Of a DNA stretch of 15,033 nucleotides, positions 1-7,672 are shown piece by piece. The translations under genes were made by a program, and so were the position numbers. The stretch is from positions 16,813 through 31,845 of the forward strand of contig NW_003112482.1 of assembly GCF_000003605.2 (NCBI RefSeq), in the 5' to 3' direction. This stretch comes from Saccoglossus kowalevskii. Taxonomy: Eukaryota > Hemichordata > Enteropneusta > Harrimaniidae. The first letter of the stretch is position 1. Each line of letters opens with the position of its first letter. Below the pieces are notes generated by a model that was given only the letters and a program-made list of their open reading frames with translations, was not told the DNA's origin and made no database searches.

Positions 1-651
1 AATTTCATATTTCTATGATATTTGAACTTCTTTCAATGTTTACATTGGACACAGAAAGGCTAGAGCATTTGAGGTTTCAGCACTGAAGGCAAATATTAGC
101 ACAACACAGAACGTTTTTTGATGTCGTTTTTTGTTATTTATTAGGGACAACGTCAAAAGATCGATGTCTGTTAAAAAACTTATTTGCTTTAGTTTGGGGG
201 TGGGGGGTTTTGACCTCAAAGTTTCCATCCTACAAAAAACGTTTTTATTTATTAATGAAGTCAAAAAAATCTAGAAGTATTTGTAGCTCTTTTTTTTTTC
301 TATCCAACCATGGACAAAAATAACAGAAAATGGAAGAAAAACATCCAAGACGAGAAAATGATTTGGTCAGAGTGTAAAGTCTTTTTACACCCACCCGACA
401 ACCAACTGCCATGCCATACTACTGTACGATTATCAATTTGTATTTAATGGTGAATGTAGTCTGACGCCATGGTCAATATTTATAATAAGTTTCAGTGGTG
501 GGGGGGGGGCCTAAAGGAATTAAGTTTTTTATCCTACATTGAACTTTTGATGTTGTCTCTTATTAAATCATCACTACAAACAGATAAAAAATGAATATTA
601 AGACTATCATGACAATACCGCAAAGTATATACTCAGGCAGTATGGGGTTGC
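1..651. other. AT-rich non-coding stretch with two G-tracts
   Basis: No coding region, RNA gene or transposon end is recognised here. The visible structures are two plus-strand G-tracts: GGGGGTGGGGGG at 196-207 and a run of ten G at 500-509. Each is followed about 20 bases later by ATCCTACA (226 and 531), so the two spots may be remnants of one dispersed repeat. The 74-codon minus-strand frame at 40-264 has no recognisable domain and is of chance length for this base composition. Confidence 0.6.
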
Positions 652-678
652 ATCGACTTGTGCTACATGTAAGTCGAT
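652..678. repeat. Short perfect inverted repeat (hairpin)
   Basis: ATCGACTT at 652-659 is the exact reverse complement of AAGTCGAT at 671-678, leaving an 11-base loop. No U-tract or other sign of a defined RNA accompanies it. It may be incidental or part of a decayed foldback element with the next hairpin. Confidence 0.5.
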
Positions 679-705
679 ATACGATTGCCGTCCTCCCTTC
701 GTGCA

Positions 706-739
706 CACTATGTGGTATTTTAATGATAACCTCATAGTG
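706..739. repeat. Imperfect inverted repeat (hairpin)
   Basis: The left arm at 706-718 (CACTATGTGGTAT) pairs with the right arm at 726-739 (ATAACCTCATAGTG) with one mismatch and one bulge, around a 7-base loop. It lies only 28 bases from the previous hairpin. No function can be assigned. Confidence 0.55.
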
Positions 740-1180
740 TTGACTCTGTCTTATTCATCACATCACAATTGCTGGTCAGGTGTACGAGTGCTTGTAACAC
801 CGTATTGAGCTATTACTGTGGGTACATCATTTCCTTTCTGATTGGTTAGTTTCTGATGTGCAACAGCGACTGTTATATACAAGTTAACAACTATGCCTCA
901 TATCAATCTCTGAATTAAGCAATGTTATGCAATTATCTTGTTCTTTCCAAGAGGTGATTTGACATTTTCAAGAGAAATGAGCTTTCACTAGACCTGTAGT
1001 AGAGCCAACAACATCTATTGGTTGATCCCACTTGTTTTCATTATATTATTGCTAATAAATTATAAATTCAAGTTCAGATATTGCCTGCATTCAGGTGAAT
1101 GGCACAATCCTATAAATGTGCTTGACTGGCAATGTTGCTGTTTTAGTGAGCAAAACATTATGTCCATGATAGTAACACAT
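740..1180. other. Non-coding stretch, nothing recognised
   Basis: No gene, RNA or element end is seen. The open frames at 1022-1246 (plus) and 1060-1251 (minus) overlap each other on opposite strands and run into the repeat region that follows. The plus-strand one begins at TTG, which argues against a real gene in a eukaryote. Confidence 0.55.
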
Positions 1181-1600
1181 GACATCATAATTGTGACCAG
1201 CGCCCTCAGTGTGGAATGCGCATTGACGTTCAAATACACAAAGTAAAGCAAGTGACAAAAGGTATTTTTTAGTTATTACGACATTAACCTATGACATATT
1301 TCAGAACAGTGCCCTTGACAGAGTTGAAAACCCCAAAATTTGAATCCATGATATAAAGCAAATGAATTTTTGGATATTGTGGTGTTAAATTATGACATCA
1401 TATTTTGTAAGAGCGCCCTCGGTGTTGAAAGCTCTGAACTTGAATCCAAAATGTAAAACAAAATGGCAGCATGAGCAGTGCAGTAATAGAGTTCATCTAT
1501 GACATGCATAAAATTCAAAGCAGGTGTGATGGTAATCTGTGTCATTCTGGAATAGCACCCTCATTGTTAACAAGTCTGAAATGTGAATCAAAATAAGGCC
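1181..1600. repeat. Diverged repeats with a GCGCCCTC-like core
   Basis: Four related segments can be picked out. Each has a core resembling GCGCCCTC (at about 1200, 1309, 1413 and 1555). In three of them a GACAT-containing stretch comes before the core, and a TGAATC-type motif with A-rich sequence follows in the later ones. The first and third are most alike: GACATCATA at 1181 and 1394 and the core at 1200 and 1413 give the same 213-base offset. The second lies about halfway between, which suggests an ancestral period near 105 bp; the fourth is spaced wider, at about 142. Divergence is high and indels are frequent, so this is an old array or several insertions of one short repeat. Confidence 0.5.
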
Positions 1601-2185
1601 ACGGATAATTAAAACTTGCACAACAACCGTAATTTCTTTGTTGAACATTCAACCCATTTTTATCATTCTCCATCCCTTGAATGAAAGTTTACAAGTGCAA
1701 AAAATGAAATAAAAACAACAAACATTGAAATCGCTTTTTACTCTCATCTCACCCACCTCTGGCCAAATAAACGAATAAAAATGTCATTGAATTCACACAC
1801 TAAAAATAGCAAATGCTGATATCCTTATGACATTCTCTCATCAGGATACCGGAAAATGGATAATATTTCTCACAAACAGCAGTTTGAAAACACATACAGG
1901 ATATGAAAACTAAAAATAGACCAAATCTCCATAATCTGGAATCCAAGATCTCCTCATTGACTTGTTCATTAAACATAATTATCTGATCGTCTCGAAATAT
2001 TTTCTTATCAGAGACGGGTAACTGTGGATATGTTATCAAAATTCACCGATATGTATACGTGCAGTATATCATGTACTGGGATATCTGCGTGTTATCGATA
2101 GCTGCAACACTTTAATCCGCTTATTTGTCTCCGGTGTTTATAAGTCTTATGCTGGCTATGTAGAAAAAAACTTGTGTTCACATAG
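1601..2185. other. Non-coding stretch with one hairpin
   Basis: No gene is supported; the minus-strand 79-codon frame at 1800-2039 shows no known domain. The one structure is a hairpin in which TATCCTTATGA (1820-1830) pairs with TCATCAGGATA (1838-1848) with one mismatch and a 7-base loop. The rest is AT-rich sequence with no recognised repeat. Confidence 0.55.
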
Positions 2186-2620
2186 TACAGTCAAACCGGT
2201 GTTAGGGACAACCTCTATACCTGCCTATAATGACCACTTTTAGGCAGTCCTAGGGCATAATGTATAAGTAACCTGTGTATAAAGACACCTGCCTATAGTG
2301 ACCACTTTTAGGCAGTCCTAAGGCATAACGTATTAGCAACCTGTGTATAAAGACCACCTGCCTATAATGACCACTTTTAGGCAGTCCTAGGGCATAACGT
2401 ATTAGCAACCTATGTATATTTGAGCAATATTTTCGCAGATTTTACTTTTTTTAAAGACCAACAATTTTTAATTTACAATGTCATTTATTTTCTAATGAAT
2501 GTGTTGCAACAGTATCAAATCATTAAAAAAATAATCAAACCTCCATATAAAGACCACCTTGTCTATAAAGACCATTTTCATTGGAGTCCCTTGGGTGGTC
2601 ACTATACACAGGTTTGATAC
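2186..2620. mobile_element. Non-autonomous TIR DNA transposon, pogo/Tigger-like ends
   Basis: The left end reads TA then CAGTCAAACC (2186-2197). The right end reads GGTTTGA followed by TA (2611-2619), the inverse of the left end with three bases of the expected terminus missing. Inward, both ends carry ACC(T/G)GTGT-type sequence in inverted orientation. TA-flanked CAGTCAAACC ends are typical of pogo/Tigger members of the Tc1/mariner superfamily; that assignment is recalled knowledge, not a database result. The inside has no transposase: it is tandem units of about 68 bp, an AT-rich interruption (about 2419-2542) and a partial fourth unit (about 2543-2617). The 65-codon frame at 2420-2617 lies inside the element and is not a gene. 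Confidence 0.6.
2221..2418 (+). repeat. Tandem repeat, 68-69 bp unit, about 2.9 copies
   Basis: The units are 2221-2288 (68 bp), 2289-2357 (69 bp) and 2358 to about 2418 (partial). Each starts CTGCCTATA(A/G)TGACCAC, contains TTAGGCAGTCCTA, and the first two end in TGTATAAAGAC followed by AC or CAC. Units 2 and 3 share CATAACGTATTAGCAACCT, so they are closer to each other than to unit 1. A shorter related unit appears near 2543-2617 at the right end of the enclosing element, which suggests the array grew by duplicating part of the transposon terminus. Confidence 0.85.
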
Positions 2621-3117
2621 ATCTGTAAAATTGTGTGACCGGCTTAGAGGTCACCTAGACATTCGCATTGGGTTTTAAATTATTTCAATTACCGGTATTA
2701 GGAAAACTAACTCTCGTATACAATGACCAATAGACAAATATTCATTCACTCAAATTCTGTGTTACATGTGAAATTAAACGTGCAAACAGGACAATCAAAG
2801 GTCAGTGTTGTAGCGACTTTGCGTGAGATTTGACAAATGCGAAAGTATTTTGGGGGCATTTATACATTTCATAATGTGCTATACACATTTGATGATTGTC
2901 AATTTTGAAGTACGAAGGGCATCTCAACACCATATTCTTCTCTGCATTCTTGGTACATCTACATTAAACTACAAAAGAGAAAAATTGTTTAAAATCCACT
3001 TCTTTCACCCACTGTAGAAAATCACTTGTTATGTTATAAGTTGGTAGACAGAAATGGAAAATTCAAAAATTTATTTGTTTTGTTAAATGATCAAATTTTG
3101 CCGACTGGTGACCATTT
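2621..3117. other. Non-coding stretch, nothing recognised
   Basis: No coding region or RNA gene is supported. The 64-codon frame at 2823-3017 has no recognisable domain and is of chance length. No inverted termini or tandem structure were seen. Confidence 0.55.
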
Positions 3118-3215
3118 TGAAATCTGTGATAATAAAATCCAGTGAAAATAAATTTTCTACAATGCAGCGAAAATGTCTTTTCAGTGAGAATTAATTCCAG
3201 CTATAAATATTTTAC
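3118..3215 (+). mobile_element. Partial copy (right part) of the CTGTAAAATAC TIR element
   Basis: This segment shares motifs in order with the fuller copy at 3451-3639: ATAAAATCCAG, AGTGAAAATAAA, CAGCGAAAAT, and a right end CCAGCTATAAATATTTTACA that resembles the right terminus of that copy. The matching left terminus is absent, so the copy is left-truncated and its start is approximate. It has the same orientation as the copy about 240 bp downstream. No protein is encoded. Confidence 0.5.
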
Positions 3216-3450
3216 ATTCTGTTATCAAGACGTATTTTGCAAGTGCGAATTATTTTATTTTTGAATCTGACTTATGGTCAATGATAATCATGAAACAGAA
3301 TTATTTATAGGAACTATGTAATGTACATTATTTTTTTTTTCATATTTTAAATATAAATATGGGTAAATGTTATTGTTGAAATCAATGAAATGTTAACACT
3401 GAGGGAATCGATTATAATTATGTATTATGTCATAGGTTTACATTGACTTT

Positions 3451-3639
3451 CTGTAAAATACTTTATTTTCGCTATTTTTGCTGAAGGAATAATTCAGTGA
3501 AAATAAAATCCAGCAAATATACCTTTTTTCCTATGTTTTACATTCAACTCGTCAAAAATCAGTGGAAATACATTCCAAACAAAACACACAAAGTGTTTAC
3601 AGCGAAAATTAAATTCAGCTATAATAAAGTATTTTACAG
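3451..3639 (+). mobile_element. Small TIR element (MITE-like), fullest copy
   Basis: The left terminus CTGTAAAATACTTTATT (3451-3467) is an exact 17-base inverse of the right terminus AATAAAGTATTTTACAG (3623-3639). The 189-bp body is rich in CAGTGAAAATA and TATTTTCGCT motifs and has no transposase, so it is non-autonomous. The flanks (CTTT on the left, TATTAG on the right) do not show a clear target duplication, so the superfamily stays open. The 100-codon frame starting at GTG 3497 begins inside this element and runs past its right end; it is not a credible gene. Related copies lie at 3118-3215 and, reversed, at 13905-14045. Confidence 0.65.
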
Positions 3640-5270
3640 TATTAGTTTGAATTCACATGAAAAATGGCTAAAAAACATTTTCTCATTAATTGGTATCCAT
3701 GGTGATAACAATATTTTTTCATGTCATATCCATATTTCATCATGTTCAGTGGATGGATTATTACAAAAAAAATATGATATAAAAAAAATCACAATTTAAC
3801 AAATTGTCTGTTGCCTTTGAGAAAAATCTGGCAAACAAAAATGTTTTTAATAATTGCTGTGGTAAATAGTGCAAGTAAGTATCCATGGAAAAAATGTTCT
3901 TTATCCTCATCACCATTTAATACTGCTGCAGCTGCTTGGGAATTCTGAGAAAATGCTATCTGGTTCAAATCCCACCGTGCTACACACTGAAGTGTACATG
4001 CCATCCATCGTCATCTTGAAGATGCTGTTGAGTGCCACAGGCAAATCTATCCACACAGATGGGAATATTCCACAAACCTATTACATTCAATCTTCTGTTG
4101 TACCTTTATGTTGTGAAATTCTCAAGGTTTATTTTACTGTTCAACTTTGCGTTATGGGTCACAGAGTGCCTGCCAACATACGGCTTGCATATCAAATCCA
4201 AACCACCAACACTCAGAGATATTTGTCGCAGGGCCATGCATTTTAGATCTTTTGTTTTATGTTCTCAGTTAATAGATTATATTTAACATTCAACATCAAA
4301 ACTAAGATTATATCAGCTGAAAATTTGTGTTTAAACAAGCGCTGTTTTTTTTTTTCATTTAGTTGTGAGGGGATTTAATGAACCCCTTCCTTCATGGTAG
4401 ATAAAAATAACACTACTTTGTTTTTCTCAACCGATTACCAGATTGTTTAGCCAGTTGTCAAACTGTTTAATATGTAATAAAATTCATGACAATTTTTTTC
4501 ATCTTTCCTGTAATAAACACACATTTTTTTCCTACTCTGTTTTTAATATTGACAAACTTTACTAATAGTGAATTGTGTCCATTTGGTCTAAACTGATCAA
4601 AACTAAAAACTGTAACAATGTTGCACCAAATATGATGGCCAACCAAGCAGCACCTACGAAATGACGTAATCATAGAATATGATGGAGCACATGAACAAAT
4701 ATCAGATTAGGATAATTGCAGACGATAAAAACCTTTTCAAGCCTAACTGTGTTACTTTGCTGTTACATCTTTAGTGATTTGTTGTGGATCCCAAAGAAGT
4801 TTATTGCAATGAAGATATTATTGAGAAACACTACAGCAGTTATAAATATGTCTGTCGCTATTTTAGTATTTGTTTACTCATTTGTTTACTTTTTATGTCA
4901 AAATCTAACATTTTCATGAATAATTAATCACTTGATATTACACTTAAAGATGTCATTTGCAACAAATTCTATTTGTCTTAGTCATTGATGATAAAAGTGA
5001 TTTGTTGTAACCACTGGTTACTAGTGACGGGTTACTGGAAGCCAGAAATTTACATCCAGGAGAAACTAAAAAGAAAATGTGCATCAATCTCCGGTCACAT
5101 TTTGTAAAATTATTTTGGTTTGATTTGAGAGAAACTAACAAGTGACCCTGCATGGTCTGGTCAGAAACGCACTTTTGTAAAATTAATTTTAGTGAAAATT
5201 GTTAAGTTTGATTGATTAAAAAGATATGGAGTTAAAATAAAGTGTCCCATTAGGTCATGTAGCCTTTTCT
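3640..5270. other. Non-coding stretch with a Pol III B-box-like site
   Basis: No gene is supported. The 125-codon plus frame at 3869-4246 opens with GTG, has no recognisable domain, and overlaps other open frames (4032-4286 plus, 3789-4004 minus). Inside it, GGTTCAAATCCCAC at 3962-3975 fits the Pol III B-box closely, but no convincing A-box is seen about 45 bases upstream, so it may be a SINE remnant or chance. GTAACCA-C-TGGTTAC at 5007-5021 is an odd-centred palindrome with 7-base arms. ATGACGTAAT near 4662 resembles a CRE/ATF half-palindrome. The remainder is AT-rich sequence with no recognised element. Confidence 0.5.
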
Positions 5271-5320
5271 GTGTGTGTCTCTGTGTGCGTGCGTGCGTGT
5301 GCGTGCGCGTGTGTGTGTGG
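5271..5320. repeat. TG/CG-alternating microsatellite
   Basis: About 50 bases of mostly alternating purine and pyrimidine, made of GTGTGT, GCGTGC and GCGCGT steps with one CTCT interruption. Such sequence is prone to slippage and can adopt Z-DNA. It is followed by AGAGGGGGTG. Confidence 0.9.
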
Positions 5321-5367
5321 AGAGGGGGTGTCATGAATAATCAATAACATGATTTGTTCAGTAACAT

Positions 5368-5384
5368 CCTCCCTCCCTCCCTCT
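5368..5384 (+). repeat. Short pyrimidine tract, (CCCT)n
   Basis: A pure pyrimidine tract of about four CCCT-type repeats, 48 bases downstream of the TG/CG microsatellite. A splice-acceptor role is conceivable, since CTCTCAG follows directly, but no exon can be recognised after it. Confidence 0.8.
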
Positions 5385-5764
5385 CAGCAACATGAAAATG
5401 GATGTACCCTGGATATATTCATACCTACTGGTGGTAGTATTACCTCAAAAGTTTTGTACTTGTACTATTTTTACACAAAATTTTACAAAGTCGTCAGAAC
5501 AGAGCTATTCATCATATTTGACTGTCCATCATGGTCAACATCAGCTTTATTTTTTGGACTTCTTTCTTGGATATTTCTTTTACAGGTTTCCTTATTTTAG
5601 GACATTAATTAATTAGCTTTTTTTTAATGAATATTTTTGTCATTGTTTGGGGAAAGAAGTTTCCACCTACTTTTTGAAAACAATAGTTTCTTGGGCTTGC
5701 CTGGGTCAGTTTCTTTCAAAGTTGACATTATTATCACTCATGTTGGGTTACAGATTGCAGATCT
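5385..5764. other. Non-coding flank of the 27-bp minisatellite
   Basis: Two overlapping plus-strand frames (5349-5600 and 5392-5616) cross this stretch. Neither has a recognisable domain, and having two makes either less credible. GTTACAG just before 5760 could be read as a splice acceptor leading into the repeat array, but there is no independent support. Confidence 0.45.
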
Positions 5765-6146
5765 AAGTCAGGGCATTCCAGATCTGGATCCAAGTCGGGC
5801 CATTCCAGACCCGGATCCAAGTCGGGCCATTCCAGACCCGGATCCAAGTCGGGCCATTCCAGACCCGGATCCAAGTCGGGCCATTCCAGACCCGGATCCA
5901 TGTCGGGCCATTCCAGACCCGGATCCAAGTCGGGCCATTCCAGACCCGGATCCAAGTCGGGCCATTCCAGACCCGGATCCAAGTCGGGCCATTCCAGACC
6001 CGGATCCAAGGCGGGCCATTCCAGACCCGGATCCAAAGCGGGCCATTCCAGACCCGGATCCAAAGCGGGCCATTCCAGACCCGGATCCAAGGCGGCCCAT
6101 TCCAGACCCGGATCTAAGTCGAGCCATTCCAGACCCGGCTCCATGA
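5637..6146 (+). CDS. Doubtful open frame through the minisatellite (RAIPDPDPS repeats)
   Basis: This 169-codon frame is the longest in the window. Its first codon is TTG and there is no ATG anywhere in the frame, so in a eukaryote it could only be translated as part of a spliced exon. About 40 residues with no recognisable motif precede 14 nine-residue repeats, RAIPDPDPS with S/C/R/K at the last position. The stop follows directly after the last repeat unit. Openness is explained by a stop-free 27-bp unit, and other frames are open too, including an ATG-initiated 98-codon frame at 5900-6196. No homologous family is recognised. A real Pro/Asp-rich repeat protein is possible but not supported by the sequence alone. 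Confidence 0.1.
   Translation: MSLFGERSFHLLFENNSFLGLPGSVSFKVDIIITHVGLQIADLSQGIPDLDPSRAIPDPDPSRAIPDPDPSRAIPDPDPSRAIPDPDPCRAIPDPDPSRAIPDPDPSRAIPDPDPSRAIPDPDPRRAIPDPDPKRAIPDPDPKRAIPDPDPRRPIPDPDLSRAIPDPAP
5765..6142. repeat. GC-rich minisatellite: 14 units of 27 bp
   Basis: The array is exactly 378 bp, 14 units with no indels, with boundaries at 5765 + 27k. Seven units (2-5 and 7-9) appear identical. Unit 6 has a single A-to-T change at 5901. Units 10-13 change the opening AAGTC to AAGGC or AAAGC, and unit 13 also has GGCCC for GGGCC. Units 1 and 14 are the most altered edges. The unit is about 63% G+C (17 of 27) in strongly AT-rich surroundings, carries two CpGs and, in most units, a GGATCC palindrome. 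As 27 is a multiple of three, open frames persist through it: RAIPDPDPS and GHSRPGSKS repeats on the plus strand, and LEWPDLDPG and MARLGSGSG types on the minus strand. Confidence 0.95.
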
Positions 6147-6495
6147 ATAGCTATTATTCAAACTTGCTACATGTGCTGAACGTGATGGATCCATAATTTT
6201 TTTTTTCATGACAAAAACTATTCCGCAGTTTGCTTTGACATTTACAGGATATTGACTTAATGTTTTTATTTTGTAACAATTTCTGCAGTTTTGGAAAATA
6301 TTTTAAATTTTTTTCCAAAATTGTTGGTTATTATTTGCTTTTTAGTTGTACATGTACCAGTATGTGTATTATGCAGATGCTTTGTTAATGTATGTGCATG
6401 TACTAGTACTTAGAACACGCACAAAATCAGCATTTTACTTTATTTCTATCACAGATTGACCAAATGTACGTAGTCTAGTTGTATTCATTTGATTT
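6143..6495. other. AT-rich non-coding stretch, nothing recognised
   Basis: Between the minisatellite and the piggyBac-like MITE the sequence is AT-rich with homopolymer T runs. No open frame of note, repeat unit or RNA-like structure is seen. Confidence 0.6.
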
Positions 6496-6736
6496 TTAAC
6501 CTTTTCACAACCAGACTTTCTTGCCCAACTTTTTCTGCACTTTTTCTTTTATTCTTCAATATTTCCGAAATGAACCCTTATTTTGAAACCAACAGACAAA
6601 ATTTGAGTCAATTTTCAGTTTTTGCTCAAAAAATTTGATTTTTTTCATTCCAATTTTCTCAAGGAAAGTGCAGACTATAAACAGAACTATTTTGTGAATT
6701 TGTGATGAAAAGAGGGAACTGGTGTGAAAAGGTTAA
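6496..6736. mobile_element. piggyBac-like MITE with TTAA target duplication
   Basis: TTAA at 6496-6499 and 6733-6736 flanks a 233-bp element (6500-6732). The left end begins CCTTTTCACAACCAG; the right end read inward on the minus strand begins CCTTTTCACACCAG, so ten terminal bases match exactly and the match continues after a one-base indel. A second inverted pair lies further in: CTGCACTTT near 6535 against AAAGTGCAG near 6666. TTAA duplication with C-rich termini is the hallmark of the piggyBac superfamily (established knowledge). The element is far too short for a transposase and encodes nothing, so it would have depended on a transposase encoded elsewhere. Confidence 0.75.
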
Positions 6737-7554
6737 AAACACATTACTGTTATTGGTTCACATGAGAACTTAAATTTGGTGATACTAAAATAAATTTGGA
6801 TGTTATATTTGCAAACTATTGTCAGATTATAATAGGAAAATGGTTATCTGTTTACAAATCGGAGGGTTTGACATTCTACAAAAAACATTTCATCTAAAAA
6901 AAGTGATGTGACATATGTAGTGTAATGCATTGATTTCCAGTTTGAAGTACAATGACCAGTATTGACCCTTTGTCCGGATATGTACACTTTGAATTCAAAT
7001 GCTGTGTTCTACACACCAAAGTATGCTGACTTTTAACCGCCATATATCTGCATGGCTTAGCAGTGTTTTTACATGGTGTTGTCGCAGTGAAAAAATATTC
7101 CGATCTTTACAAAACACCACAGATAATAGCCCCAACAATGTACTAAGCTTGCTTCTATTCTTGGACTCATCTGGACTTTTTTGAAAGAGGCACAGGATGA
7201 ATAAAACGTGTTTAGACACATCTCTGTATACAAGCATCCAGTGAAGTGGGATTTTTAACATTCAAAGAACATTAAGTTCACAATGGACACTTCCGAACCA
7301 AACAATAGATATAACACTGGTGTATTTTAACCCGCAGCTACAAATATATACTAGTTGTTTTCATGCCTGTCATTGCCTGAGTACCTTTTCACTAATTTCT
7401 GTTTCTTTTTGAGTCCTTTTCCAGCTGTTGTAGCTGTCTGTAATTAGTCTGGTCATAAACATAATTTTTTTAAATTATTCTTGTGCCAGAAAACATTTCA
7501 GAACATTGTTTTTCCTGAAGTTATTTTGTTTGTTGGTGCTAATTGCAAACCAGT
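6737..7554. other. Non-coding stretch, nothing recognised
   Basis: The frames at 6995-7261 (minus, 88 codons) and 6999-7184 (plus, 61 codons) lie opposite each other and have no recognisable domain. No transposon ends or tandem repeats were found. A CTGTTGTAGCTGTCTGT stretch near 7426 is repetitive but too short to classify. Confidence 0.55.
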
Positions 7555-7577
7555 CTTCCAAACTTAATGTTTGGAAG
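7555..7577. repeat. Perfect hairpin, 9-bp arms and 5-base loop
   Basis: CTTCCAAAC at 7555-7563 and GTTTGGAAG at 7569-7577 are exact inverse repeats around TTAAT. No T-run follows and this is a eukaryotic setting, so it is not a bacterial terminator. On the minus strand it lies downstream of the tRNA-like head at 7600-7672 and may be part of that SINE body. Confidence 0.7.
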
Positions 7578-7599
7578 GCAAATGCAAACTGTGCTCTGA

Positions 7600-7672
7600 T
7601 TTATACTGCCGACTATGGGATTGAACCGACAACTTACCTGCGATAAGCAAACACATTAACCATCACCCAGGT
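7600..7672 (-). mobile_element. tRNA-derived SINE head (tRNA-like pseudogene)
   Basis: On the minus strand GGTTCAATCCC (7627 down to 7617) fits the Pol III B-box. About 42 bases upstream, TGGGTGATGGTTAAT (7669 down to 7655) fits a degenerate A-box of the TGGYNNAGTGG kind found in many tRNA-derived SINEs. This spacing is close to the roughly 45 bases between the boxes of a tRNA. A complete cloverleaf was not found (no acceptor-stem pairing or clear anticodon arm), so a functional tRNA is unlikely. The SINE body would extend towards lower coordinates and include the hairpin at 7555-7577; no A-rich tail is evident, so the copy may be truncated. Confidence 0.45.

Noticed and set aside
3497-3799. 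100-codon open frame
   Set aside because: Begins at GTG inside the 3451-3639 TIR element and shows no domain.
3962-3975. Functional tRNA gene at the B-box-like GGTTCAAATCCCAC
   Set aside because: No A-box at the expected distance and no cloverleaf pairing in the flanks.
5765-6142. CRISPR or collagen-like coding repeat
   Set aside because: The 27-bp units abut without spacers. The peptides lack the Gly-X-Y pattern of collagen, and the longest frame has no ATG.
7555-7577. Rho-independent terminator
   Set aside because: No T-run follows either arm and nothing else in the window is bacterial.
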